Source: Steromphala cineraria (taxonomy: Eukaryota; Mollusca; Gastropoda; Trochida; Trochidae). From it: a stretch of 64,000 nucleotides of DNA. The DNA is taken from the NCBI GenBank assembly GCA_916613615.1, contig OU744730.1, forward strand, positions 30,006,882 through 30,070,881, read 5' to 3'. Both the position numbers and the translations under genes were made by a program. Shown one piece after another: positions 50,352 through 59,518 of the stretch. Numbering within the stretch: the first letter of the stretch is position 1; each line of letters begins with the position of its first letter. The notes below the pieces were generated by a model. That model was not told the origin of the DNA. It searched no databases and saw nothing but the letters and a program-made list of their open reading frames with translations.

Positions 50352-50423
50352 CACTACAATTTCGCTGCTAATGGCTGTAATACTGTTAAAGCGGCGCTAA
50401 ACAATTACTCACTCACTACAATT
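50352..50423 (-). mobile_element. 52-bp mini-hairpin retroposon with target duplication
   Basis: Inverted, decayed copy at 50362-50413, flanked by a perfect 10-bp target duplication, cactacaatt, at 50352-50361 and 50414-50423. It lies only about 90 bp from the previous copy. Confidence 0.8.
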
Positions 50424-50454
50424 ACAGTAACATCCATGGTTCGCAGGTTTCAAC

Positions 50455-50560
50455 AAAATACATAGACAAGAGCGTTGCGGACTTTCTCCCTGCAATGAAA
50501 CCAGTGATCATGACACTCATAAAAGTGACGTTAAACCTTATATCACTTCACCTTACATTA
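50455..50560 (-). mobile_element. SINE-like element, GGTGAGGTG family, inverted
   Basis: Read on the minus strand it gives aaggtgaagtgatataagg, gtttaacgtcac, and later ttgcagggagaaagtccgc, matching the element at 31235 in the same order. Confidence 0.5.
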
Positions 50561-51023
50561 AGATAGAAAGAGTGCAGATTATGAGTTGCATAGATAATTG
50601 GTTGCTCTTAGTATTGACACATGCGGGCCACTTTTAAAAATAACAAGTGTAGAAGCGAGCACAGCTCACATACCCCCGCTTCCAAATGTAGATGAAAATA
50701 GGACAGGCACATCTATGGGAAATGACTAATATGTGGGTATAGTTGAATGAATATAGAATGTTTCACAGTTTCAAAGATGGACTATTGACAGTATAAGATA
50801 ATGCAAATAATATAGACCTTGTATTGAATCATGTTTTCATTGCAATAGCCAAAAAGGAAGGATTTTTATGTGTGTTATTAAACATAAGTATGAAATGTGT
50901 TGATATAAGTCAACCAAAATATGTGAAATGAAATAATGTTATGGAATAAACTAACAACTAAATCAACAATAGAGAGCAGTGAATACATCATGCATTCTAC
51001 ATACCGAACACTACGGGTGTTGA

Positions 51024-53174
51024 TTACTGCAGGTTGAGAAGCACTTGGAGTGCTGCATGATCTGAGTAGTACACTGGTAGGGCACGTGATGAGACTGATG
51101 AGACTGATGAGCTGGTGTCTCGCAAGAAGGCATGGTCAATGGTGGAACCAGAGATGTGTGTAGGTGCTGTATCTAGGTGTTGGTAGCCATGCAAGCTTAA
51201 TACTTGTGTGAGTTCTTTGTATTTCGTAGGCTGGCTTTCAAGTGCCAGGTTAAAATCACCCATCACAAGTGACACATCACTGCTTTCCACCTTTTCCAAG
51301 ATCTGTTTAAGAGCGTTCATGAAGACATTGTGTGTTGCAAAGGGAGGTCTGTAGACCACAGTTACAGACATGGAACTTTCTGACTGGCTGAAGATCGTTA
51401 TCCTTGTTGTAACAAACTCAATATTTGGGATTTCATTTTGGGAAACATGAGACACAAAGAGACTACTGGAGACATGTTGTAGTACACCACCCTTGCTGTC
51501 AAGTGATGGTCGCAGCCTGTCCGTGTAACATTGATGCCGGTCACATCGGTAGGTTTCAAATCCAGGGAGTAAGAATGAGCTCATGCTTTGTTTAGGTGAC
51601 AACCATGTTTCTGAGAGAGCAATTATGTCTGATGACAACATGATTTGATCATTGATCAAGTCTTCATGGTGAGCTTTGACAGATCTGATGTTCAGTGCAG
51701 TCACAACAAGTTTTTGCTGTACAGGATCTGGTGGCCATTTGAGTAATGGGTCAAGAGGTCTGGTGATTTTCATCAGGGCTTCAGAGGAGGCAGCTTGCTT
51801 GTTCATGATGATCTTCTTCTGATCAAAGTCAATAAAGAACAAACCATCTAGTGACTTGACTCTGCTGATTGCCACATAGAACTGTCCTGGATTGAACCTC
51901 CCTCTACATGATATGACAATCTGATCCAGGGTCATACCTTGCACTTTGTGTATAGTGCAGGCCCAGCACAAGGTGATGGGGAACTGTCGTCTGGTAACCT
52001 CTGCCACCTGATACTTTCCAACCTTGAACTTCACTTCCTCCCTTTGAATGGGTGTTGCTGTGTGGTTGATGAGCACACCTGGATGTTTCTGTTTTGCCTG
52101 TTGTCCTGCAGATGGGTCATCTAACTCTGTAAGTATGTACAGTGGTGAGTACGAGGAATCCTCATGGCTGGGTGGTGGAGGGTAAAATCCCACAACTGTG
52201 CCTTGCATGCCGTTAACAAGACCATCTGAGGTGTCAATGTTCTTTGTTAGCATTATTCTTGCTCCAAGGGCAACCTTAACTTCTGTTCTCAAACCACATG
52301 TTAAATTTGGTTTGTCAGGAATTTCAATTTTGATTCTTTGTGTCTGTGAATCTCTTTCTGAATCTTGGGCCTTTATTTTGAAGACAGTGAACTTCAGAAG
52401 ATTCAAATGCCTTTCATTATGTCTATCAACGTCAGCATTTGTGGCATAAACATGAAGAGCATCAACAGGGAGATTTACATTGTTTGTGTCAACAAGGCGA
52501 GTCTTCAATGTGTCAATGTCAAGTTGCTTCTGGATGTCTGTTTGATGGTCAAATTGTCTTATTCGACCAAGAAGATTTGCAAACAAAGAGTCATTCTTTT
52601 GTCGCATTATTTGTGTCAGGGTTGCAATGGAAACATTATCCCAGAGAGATCCGTACAATCTAGCGACTGGAGAGGAGGGCAAGCTGAAGACAGGTGGCTG
52701 TCCTACAGGTGGCAGCTGCTGAAGGTCACCGAAGCACACGAGAGAATATCCACCAAATATCTCTTCAGTTCCACGGATATCGGCGAGTCGTCTATGAAGA
52801 CGGTAAAGGTCATTGGCGCCAACCATAGATATTTCATCTATAATTATGCATTTCAGACTTTGGTACCTAGTTCTCAGAGCAGCAAGTGTCTGTTGTGATG
52901 GTGTATCACTTCCACATGTCCTGTACACACTAAGCTGTAAAGCGTGATGAATAGTTTGTCCGTGGATGTTGTGGGCTGCTGTTCCTGTCGGTGCAAGCAG
53001 TAACGTTGTTGTGTCATCTGGATTGTCAGCTTCACATCTCAGATTCCGGGTAATGGATTGGTAAAGGGCTTTTATGAGATGACTTTTTCCAGTGCCAGCA
53101 AAGCCACTAACAAACAGACGTATTGGCGGAGGCAGGTTTCCTGTTTTTCTACTTGTTCTGAGATTGAAATACCA
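51024..53174 (-). CDS. Helentron polyprotein, third segment: Pif1-type helicase and APE-like endonuclease
   Basis: Open from just after a TAG stop at 53177-53175 (716 codons to the stop). Helicase signatures: Walker A FVSGFAGTGKSHLIKAL (about 53112-53062), Walker B IIIDEISM, then FGDLQQLPPVGQPPVF, and near the end HKVQGMTLDQIVI and GQFYVAISRVKSLDGL, the Pif1/Helitron pattern. It unwinds DNA for rolling-circle transposition. After it comes an endonuclease/exonuclease/phosphatase domain with all key residues (numbered from GTG 52928): N413 in LNIRS, E440 in SETW, D558/N560 in MGDFN, D598 in STIDHA, D623/H624 in YSDHA. It ends at a natural stop. It is continuous in frame with the segment upstream, and the GTG at 52928 is not a meaningful start. 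Confidence 0.9.
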   Translation of the reverse strand, partial: WYFNLRTSRKTGNLPPPIRLFVSGFAGTGKSHLIKALYQSITRNLRCEADNPDDTTTLLLAPTGTAAHNIHGQTIHHALQLSVYRTCGSDTPSQQTLAALRTRYQSLKCIIIDEISMVGANDLYRLHRRLADIRGTEEIFGGYSLVCFGDLQQLPPVGQPPVFSLPSSPVARLYGSLWDNVSIATLTQIMRQKNDSLFANLLGRIRQFDHQTDIQKQLDIDTLKTRLVDTNNVNLPVDALHVYATNADVDRHNERHLNLLKFTVFKIKAQDSERDSQTQRIKIEIPDKPNLTCGLRTEVKVALGARIMLTKNIDTSDGLVNGMQGTVVGFYPPPPSHEDSSYSPLYILTELDDPSAGQQAKQKHPGVLINHTATPIQREEVKFKVGKYQVAEVTRRQFPITLCWACTIHKVQGMTLDQIVISCRGRFNPGQFYVAISRVKSLDGLFFIDFDQKKIIMNKQAASSEALMKITRPLDPLLKWPPDPVQQKLVVTALNIRSVKAHHEDLINDQIMLSSDIIALSETWLSPKQSMSSFLLPGFETYRCDRHQCYTDRLRPSLDSKGGVLQHVSSSLFVSHVSQNEIPNIEFVTTRITIFSQSESSMSVTVVYRPPFATHNVFMNALKQILEKVESSDVSLVMGDFNLALESQPTKYKELTQVLSLHGYQHLDTAPTHISGSTIDHAFLRDTSSSVSSVSSRALPVYYSDHAALQVLLNLQ

Positions 53175-54851
53175 CTAAACAAAAATATTCAAAATGTCAC
53201 GTTGTTCATTATTCAGAGATCTCAGGTGCTTAACATACTCTTCATCAGCAAGCATTGAAGTCTGGATGGATGATGTGACTGTCAAAGATGGAACATATAC
53301 TTCCCTACTAGCTTCAGCATGGAGTGAAGGTTGCAGTATAGCATGTTCAATGGCTTCACTGGTACCCTCTTCTCTCTCTGAGTGACGTTGATGCTGTCCT
53401 TCTGACATGAGAATATTCCACGCATCTTCAGGGGGTCCATTATCCTCCAGATTTTGGATTGCATTCTCAATCTGTGTGGAGTTGTTCTCGTATTTGCTTC
53501 TTGATGTACATACAATGTCCTTGACATCTTCATATTTGGTGAAATATGTCCCATCAACGTGCAATAGATCCTGTTGTCTACGCCAGGGGTAATAAAGCAT
53601 CAACAAACTGTGAAAGTGTTTTTCAGGATGCTTTTTGATTGAATATTTGTGTGTTCTACAAATAGCTGACTTAGCTCGTTTTGTCATGACTCCAGCATTA
53701 TCCTTGAGCAAGATTGTACTGGAAGAGTTTGTAACATTGTTGGAGGATGATGTAGAATAAGATACTTTGTATTCGGAAGCAAACTCTGCAAGGCAAATCT
53801 CTTCTAATTGATCTGGTCTCTTCTGATATCGATCGACAAGTCCTTTCTGGAAAATGTCCTCGTCATCATCTTCTAGAGAGCTTATGACAGTCAATGGCTT
53901 CAACAAAAGGGTTCTATCTTCATCTAGGTCCGTGGGCACATACAACACTTGCCTTGATGACTTTGTGAGAGGTAAAGAGAGAAGGCGATACACAGCCTCT
54001 TGTGCCGATACTTCTCTTGAGTTCAGAAACTTTTTGCCAACTCTCTTTAGCTGCTGGTGAAGATCAACATCAAATGCTTCACTGCTGACTTTCTTTAACA
54101 ATTCACCCATTTCATGTTCAGCCTTTGTCATATACGAAGCAATATACATGACACAGGCATATGGGTCTGCTACAAACTGTAAATCCATGTTTGCTTGCCA
54201 TGCAGTCAGGATGTCACTGTAATAATTGTTTATGAAGACATCAACTGGTTCTCTTGCATATATTACTCCATTGGTAGTTCTGGATCCCCGCAATGCAGCC
54301 ATGTAGTCCTCAGGGGTGATTTTCAGCTGATCTAAAAGGTCAAGAGTAGAAAGATTTCCAATATCGCTTTGAGACATCAATTGGTAAACACATCTCAAGA
54401 GATCTTGATGTTTCTTCTTGGTGGATTCACAAGTATCAGTCTCTTTTGAATTTGTGGTACTTTCTGCTTCACGGCAAATGACTGTTTCACTGCTCGGTGG
54501 CCTTGGGAAAGAAAATCTGCAAGCTTTACCAGATTTCTGGCATGTATGTGTATGGCAATGTCTTTGATAAGTGAGTACAGTTTCTTTGAGGCCATCATCA
54601 TCTTTTGGGATGGAGCATGATACATACTTGTCAATGAAATTTGAAATTTCAGTATCAGAGGAAGTTTCAAATGTTGGTGCTCCTTTCACCCATACAGCCA
54701 TATGAATATGAGGTGATCCTCGCTGTTGGAATTCCACCCTGTACAGAAAGTCTTGCATATCTCCTACCACTTCGTGTTTCATCAAATGGTTCATGAACAG
54801 CTGTACTCTATGGTCGAAGTGTCTCGCTGCGGTCACAGGGTTTCGTCTCAC
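53175..54851 (-). CDS. Helentron polyprotein, middle segment: HUH two-tyrosine Rep nuclease
   Basis: 559 codons between two in-frame stops. It holds the second half of the Helitron-like replication-initiator domain: HUH metal site GSPHIHMAVW (H48, H50 counted from 54851), a CHTHTC...CRFSFPRP zinc-type motif (about 99-117), and the paired tyrosines Y236 and Y240 in MYIASYMTK that cut and hold DNA ends. It ends LNNEQRDILNIFV, the lead-in to the helicase. It has no initiator ATG and follows the TGA of the upstream segment by zero bases in the same frame, so it is part of one protein. It is either split by mutation or read through. Confidence 0.9.
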   Translation of the reverse strand: MRRNPVTAARHFDHRVQLFMNHLMKHEVVGDMQDFLYRVEFQQRGSPHIHMAVWVKGAPTFETSSDTEISNFIDKYVSCSIPKDDDGLKETVLTYQRHCHTHTCQKSGKACRFSFPRPPSSETVICREAESTTNSKETDTCESTKKKHQDLLRCVYQLMSQSDIGNLSTLDLLDQLKITPEDYMAALRGSRTTNGVIYAREPVDVFINNYYSDILTAWQANMDLQFVADPYACVMYIASYMTKAEHEMGELLKKVSSEAFDVDLHQQLKRVGKKFLNSREVSAQEAVYRLLSLPLTKSSRQVLYVPTDLDEDRTLLLKPLTVISSLEDDDEDIFQKGLVDRYQKRPDQLEEICLAEFASEYKVSYSTSSSNNVTNSSSTILLKDNAGVMTKRAKSAICRTHKYSIKKHPEKHFHSLLMLYYPWRRQQDLLHVDGTYFTKYEDVKDIVCTSRSKYENNSTQIENAIQNLEDNGPPEDAWNILMSEGQHQRHSEREEGTSEAIEHAILQPSLHAEASREVYVPSLTVTSSIQTSMLADEEYVKHLRSLNNEQRDILNIFV

Positions 54852-57800
54852 TCAATGACATCGATCTTCCCATGACATGTTCTTTACATCCTCAACAGAC
54901 AATTGAACATTGTACTGTGCAGCAATTGCACAAATCGTATCTGGCCAGCGAAGATCTGCTGCAGAAAGAGTGAGAAACCAGGTGAATGGGCCTAGTTGTC
55001 TAATCATTGCAAGGAGTTCATACATGATCTTTTTACAATAGGCTGGTGAACCTCTGATATTTTGAAGGAACTGGTATCCTTGATCTTTTCTTACTATGTC
55101 CACAAGATTGGACTTATCCTTCAACATTCCTGCACATAGTGACACACCTTGTTGGCACCTAGCTTTTCGTAAAGCAATGTTGATGCAGTCATGGATTTGC
55201 TTAAACTCTGTCAGATATTGTCCATAGAACAGGTATTCAGTGTTAGAAGAAAATCTGTGGTCCTTATTCAAGAGTCTAGTTTGAAAGTACTTTCGAATAG
55301 GAAGATTCACGGGCCTGTCTACATCAAAACCAAACCTTCCTGTCGGAAAGAGATGAGGGAAGGTCAGAACTTCATTATTTTGATCATTCATTATTCCCAC
55401 AGGTATTCTCCCCTCCCCTGGCGCGATACTGAACACCTCGTTGCCTGCTGCAATCACATCATGAGGCTGAAGGCATGTATCAAGTGTGAGTGAAACCTGA
55501 GAGTTACTGTTTTGAGGCATCTCCGATACAGATCCATTTGAACTTGGTGAATGTACACTGCTGAAAGCTAGGGGAGCTAGATTGTCTGAATTTATTGCCG
55601 CACCATCAGTTTTGTTAGCTAGAGGAGAGTGATGGTTGTATTCATCCGTTTCACTTTGTGAAGTACTCTCGTCTTCACTGCCTTCATGAGGAAGTTCATA
55701 TTCGGACAGAGAAGAAAGGGAAACTGTATCACTTTCTGAATCAGTGTCACTATGTTCACTTTCACAATTGACATACTTTTCAAGGTTTTCACCTCCTTCA
55801 CATTGGCTATCCTCTGCATTCACATGTTCCTCTTTCAAGGATGAATGGATGTCATTCATTTCAACATCAACTTGAGGGCTAGGAGACTTCTGTTCCTGTG
55901 ATTGATCAAGAGCAACATCTGACTGGCTATCACTTTCATCATGATCTGCTACCACAGATGGATCTGTCAGAGCATGCCACAAGTCTTCATCTTCATCTTC
56001 AAAGTTCTTCTTCCATGAATCATTTATTAAAATGTCAAAGTAGAGGGGATTGTGAATCTTCAGATAATTCAAAGCATTATCAACAGCCTGTGGGCGTACT
56101 GTTTGGAACTGAACATGACCATTGTATTCTTGTTTTCTTTTGAGTTTCAGAGGAATGAAGCCACTAGAGGAGGAAGAACAGCGAGGAAGAGATGCGCAGG
56201 TTTCTGAAACGTCAATGGGGACATTCACTACTGAACCAACAATAGCTCGTTGTTGGCCTTTTGGAAGGTTCATGAGTTTCATGAAGGGAATGCGTTGGGC
56301 AACAAGCCTGGCTTCCAGGTCTGTTAATGTTTTCAGTTCTTCAGGCATAGGAGAAAGTTCAAGCTTATTAACAACAGCCATTGGTGGAATTTTCTTTCTT
56401 TTCAAGTAACTGTGGCAAGTCTTGCATATCCATTTACCATTCTCAAGAAAAGTTTGCATACCTTCTGTCAAATCTGAATATATGGAGAACTTCAAATTCT
56501 GAACACTGTGTTTGTATAGAAGACGATGACAAGCACTACATGCAAAGTTTGGAGAAGAGAAAAGTTCTTTCTTGAAAAGCTCTAAATGTTTTTTATATGT
56601 CTTCTTTGACCTACTTCTCTTTCTCACTCTATCTTTCAGCAAGTGATTTTCCTTCTCAATTTTACTTCTTGATACCCTTCTTGAATTCTTTCGTTCACTA
56701 TCAGTCTTTCTCTGCTCTTCTGTTTCAATGTTACTTCTCAATGATCTTCTTGATTTCTTTCTTTCACTATCAGTCTTTCTCTGCTCTTCTGTTTCAATTT
56801 CACTTCTTAATGATCTTTTTGATATCTTTCTTTGACTATCAGTCTTTCTCTGCTCTTCCATATCAATGTCACTTCTCAATGATCTTCTTGCTTTTGCTTG
56901 TTCCTTATCAATCCTTCTATGTTGTTCTGTTTCAATGTCACTTCTCAATGATCTTCTTGATTTCTTTCTTTCACTATCAGTCTTTCTCTGCTCTTCTGTT
57001 TCAATTTGACTTCTTAATGATCTTTTTGATATCTTTCTTTGACTATCAGTCTTTCTCTGCTCTTCCATATCAATGTCACTTCTCAATGATCTTCTTGCTT
57101 TTGCTTGTTCCTTATCAATCCTTCTATGTTGTTCTGTTTCAATGTCACATCTCAATGATCTTCTTGATTTCTTTCTTTCACTATCAGTCTTTCTCTGCTC
57201 TTCTATTTCAATGTCAGTGAGTGATGATCGTGATTTTCTTTTTCTATCTTTGTCAATTTGTCTTTGCTGTTGGATGTGTATTTCTGTTCTCGATAATCGA
57301 AAGTTTCTTTTTCTTTCTCTATCATATCTTTTTCGCTTAATCTCAGGCAAAGGTTCCTTGCTCTTTCTTCTTTGACTAGTGTTCACAGCATGAGATGATG
57401 CCAAAGACATTTGTCGGACAACTTCTCTCAAAACAGGATCTTCTTTGTTGAGATTCCTCCAAGAATGTGGTAAATTTGGAATAAAGTTTCTGAGTACGCA
57501 TGGAAAGTTTGTGAAAATGTTTTGTTGCAGACATTGATAAATATGAGGTCTCAACATTTTCTGATTCAAAGTCAATGTTAATGGATCTTGATTGGAGAGG
57601 ACACAGTAAGTGTTAGCTATTGCGAAAGGTCCACAATCGACAGTCACTCCTTGACTCTGAGGGTGTCTGTACATAATGTCATCAATGCTTTTCCTGCCTG
57701 ATTTTAAGGACTGGTAAAGAATTCTTAATTGAGGCATGAGAGTCTGGAGGCGCATTCTGTTCCACAGGGAATCTAAGACCACAATTTCATTGTCTTTTTC

Positions 57801-58139
57801 ATATGACATCACATAATGATTGTTCACAAAATGGATTTGCATTCCAAAATTGTCAATCAGTTCATGTTGAGGAAGTTCATCTCCTGCACAAACCCGTGCA
57901 TAGATATAGGATAACGGATAGAGTCCTTTGTTTATGTTGAACTGAGCTTTCAGTCGACTGGACACAAGATCCATGAGTCCTATGGGGATTTCCCCTCTAA
58001 GAATCTCTTCAAAGTTCAAAACAACACCAAGAATTTGATCCTGTTGAGAGGTTAATATGTCAGTTTTGGTGCATTGTTGGCGCTGTAATGTCACCCGCTC
58101 TTTGTTCCTCTGTCTTTCTAATCTGTTCCTGTCAGGCAT
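54852..58139 (-). CDS. Helentron polyprotein, first segment: C48-like protease, repeats, zinc domain, start of Rep
   Basis: 1095 codons from ATG 58139. Domains: (1) residues 90-185, Ulp1/C48-like cysteine protease with H108 (NNHYV), D123 (VLDSLW), Q163 and C169 (VDCGPFA) in the order and spacing of that family; (2) residues 276-505, ten basic 23-residue repeats; (3) residues 530-580, CxxC (534, 537) and CxxC (572, 575), likely zinc-binding, followed by the conserved region usual upstream of Helitron Rep; (4) residues 715-870, acidic serine-rich linker; (5) residues 890-1095, first half of the Helitron-like Rep domain (FTWFLTLSAADLRWPD). The start is supported by an in-frame TGA 12 bases upstream and a splice acceptor at 58174-58175 in the 5' UTR. 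It ends at a TGA in mid-domain, so the protein is interrupted, not complete. Confidence 0.9.
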   Translation of the reverse strand: MPDRNRLERQRNKERVTLQRQQCTKTDILTSQQDQILGVVLNFEEILRGEIPIGLMDLVSSRLKAQFNINKGLYPLSYIYARVCAGDELPQHELIDNFGMQIHFVNNHYVMSYEKDNEIVVLDSLWNRMRLQTLMPQLRILYQSLKSGRKSIDDIMYRHPQSQGVTVDCGPFAIANTYCVLSNQDPLTLTLNQKMLRPHIYQCLQQNIFTNFPCVLRNFIPNLPHSWRNLNKEDPVLREVVRQMSLASSHAVNTSQRRKSKEPLPEIKRKRYDRERKRNFRLSRTEIHIQQQRQIDKDRKRKSRSSLTDIEIEEQRKTDSERKKSRRSLRCDIETEQHRRIDKEQAKARRSLRSDIDMEEQRKTDSQRKISKRSLRSQIETEEQRKTDSERKKSRRSLRSDIETEQHRRIDKEQAKARRSLRSDIDMEEQRKTDSQRKISKRSLRSEIETEEQRKTDSERKKSRRSLRSNIETEEQRKTDSERKNSRRVSRSKIEKENHLLKDRVRKRSRSKKTYKKHLELFKKELFSSPNFACSACHRLLYKHSVQNLKFSIYSDLTEGMQTFLENGKWICKTCHSYLKRKKIPPMAVVNKLELSPMPEELKTLTDLEARLVAQRIPFMKLMNLPKGQQRAIVGSVVNVPIDVSETCASLPRCSSSSSGFIPLKLKRKQEYNGHVQFQTVRPQAVDNALNYLKIHNPLYFDILINDSWKKNFEDEDEDLWHALTDPSVVADHDESDSQSDVALDQSQEQKSPSPQVDVEMNDIHSSLKEEHVNAEDSQCEGGENLEKYVNCESEHSDTDSESDTVSLSSLSEYELPHEGSEDESTSQSETDEYNHHSPLANKTDGAAINSDNLAPLAFSSVHSPSSNGSVSEMPQNSNSQVSLTLDTCLQPHDVIAAGNEVFSIAPGEGRIPVGIMNDQNNEVLTFPHLFPTGRFGFDVDRPVNLPIRKYFQTRLLNKDHRFSSNTEYLFYGQYLTEFKQIHDCINIALRKARCQQGVSLCAGMLKDKSNLVDIVRKDQGYQFLQNIRGSPAYCKKIMYELLAMIRQLGPFTWFLTLSAADLRWPDTICAIAAQYNVQLSVEDVKNMSWEDRCH
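56625..57314 (-). repeat. ten tandem 69-bp coding repeats (23 residues each)
   Basis: Units follow the pattern [RK]xRRSLRSDIETEEQRKTDS, then ER. A higher-order repeat is visible: units 3-5 are repeated almost exactly as units 6-8 (207 bp). The predicted product is highly charged and helical, perhaps a nucleic-acid-binding or coiled-coil linker. The 207-codon plus-strand ORF opposite is only its mirror. Confidence 0.9.
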
Positions 58140-58175
58140 TTTGACTGGTCAGTGCAGTGTCATCAGTGTCCACCT
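58140..58175 (-). other. 5' UTR end with splice acceptor for the Helentron gene
   Basis: On the minus strand, ttttttctatccacag ends at 58174 and is followed by a 34-base leader containing an in-frame TGA before ATG 58139. This is a good acceptor sequence and implies a spliced 5' leader. The donor is not identified. Confidence 0.5.
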
Positions 58176-58872
58176 GTGGATAGAAAAAAACTTTATTAAT
58201 ATCCACATCAACCTAACATAAACATAAACGATTACAGAACGTTGATACTATTGTGACTTGACCATGGCATTTAGATAAACATATGTATTATTGAAATTAT
58301 CAGCAAGTTATCATCAAATGAAATCAGCATTGTGAAAAGTATATGGACTACTGAAAGCATCATCAAATTTTCATTGAGATACACTAAAGATCAAGAACTG
58401 ATAGAAAAGTGAATGATTAGTCATGCTCTGTGAGATAAGTTCACTAACCCCAAAGCAATTCATGAGCGCACAACACGAAAGAAACATTCTGTGATGATAA
58501 TGGATGATTGTGACAATGTGGCAATCTTTGTACCATGAAATTGTAATATAAACTCATAATCAGACATTGATATTGTTAGAAAATATTCAGAAAAACATCA
58601 TTACATGCGTAGTTGTCTACTACTGAAATAGTGATGTAAATTATGATTAAATGTATTCATTTGTGACAATAAACATCAAAACTTAATTTGACATATCCAG
58701 CGTTAAGAGCAAGAAATTATAGAAAAGTGAATGATGAGCTCTGCTATACCAGCTAATGCTTAAGCGACTAAGAATGCTATCTTTAAACATATAAAAGAAA
58801 AATGATAACTATTCTATATATTCTATGTGAAAGTAAAAAAACACAGGCTTCAAAATCAGAATGCATCATAAT
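58176..58872. other. Helentron internal spacer or intron
   Basis: About 700 AT-rich bases between the coiled-coil ORF and the main gene. No coding signal. It probably includes an intron, given the acceptor at 58174. Confidence 0.4.
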
Positions 58873-59418
58873 CTAAACAGATGATGGTCCAGGTTTGGTC
58901 TTGTCCTCTTCGTCTCCAAATTCATCTGAGGGTCCAGGTTTGGTCTTGTTCTCTTCGTCTTCAAAGTCATCCTTAAAAGTATTTCCATGAGTGGCAGATA
59001 CTTGTTTTTTGAGAGTTTTAAATTTGTTGTCAACTTGGAGGAAATTCTCTCTTTCCTTTTTGACCTGGTACTCGAGACTCTCAATCCTTTGATTAGATGC
59101 TGACCTTTCCATATGGATTCTCTGTAGTTGATACTGGGTCTGCTTTTCAGTGCTCTTACCAAGGCGCTTGAGTTTTTCAAGGGTAGACACAGCATCATCC
59201 TTGTTTCCTTTTCCAACATCATAGAGAGCTGCCCGACACAGAGTATCAACATTGTCAAAGAATGACTGCAGGGTTGTCGTGGTTGCTGAAAGGGCATTAG
59301 TCGTACTCCTCGGACTTTCTGCACTGCTTGGTCCTGGTCCCTTGTTTGGGGTCGTGTCCGGTTGGTACCGCTTGGGGCTTGGTCCTGCTGGACTCCACAA
59401 TTTCCTTTTGGCATCCAT
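58873..59418 (-). CDS. small coiled-coil protein of the Helentron, function unknown
   Basis: 181 codons from ATG 59418 (MDAKRKLWSPAGPSPKRYQ). The frame is open further upstream to 59658, but that part lies largely in a MITE. A splice acceptor, ttttttcag, at 59422 directly before this ATG favours the shorter start. The product has a basic, proline-rich N-terminus, a long helical, heptad-like, highly charged middle (about residues 60-150) and a C-terminus with the duplicated motif DEENKTKPGPS/DEEDKTKPGPS. I do not recognise the family. Same strand and only 730 bp upstream of the polyprotein, inside the inferred element, so it is likely a Helentron accessory protein. A host exon is the alternative. 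Confidence 0.5.
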   Translation of the reverse strand: MDAKRKLWSPAGPSPKRYQPDTTPNKGPGPSSAESPRSTTNALSATTTTLQSFFDNVDTLCRAALYDVGKGNKDDAVSTLEKLKRLGKSTEKQTQYQLQRIHMERSASNQRIESLEYQVKKERENFLQVDNKFKTLKKQVSATHGNTFKDDFEDEENKTKPGPSDEFGDEEDKTKPGPSSV

Positions 59419-59518
59419 GATCTGAAAAAACTTTTCCTGTGTACTCCATTTCATCCAAATGCTATCTATTTCCTGTGCTCTCATTGTAGTGAAATATAAA
59501 CAAAACAGTGATATTGTT

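Noticed and set aside
52365..52898. 177-codon plus-strand ORF
   Set aside because: It overlaps the helicase domain on the opposite strand, which has clear conserved motifs.
53172..53200. A small intron removing the TAG stop at 53177-53175
   Set aside because: The only nearby GT...TTTAG pairing would give an intron of about 26 bases, too short for animal splicing.
56597..57220. 207-codon plus-strand ORF of repeated FHYQSFSALLF-type units
   Set aside because: It is the exact mirror of the 23-residue repeats in the minus-strand Helentron gene; no independent signal.
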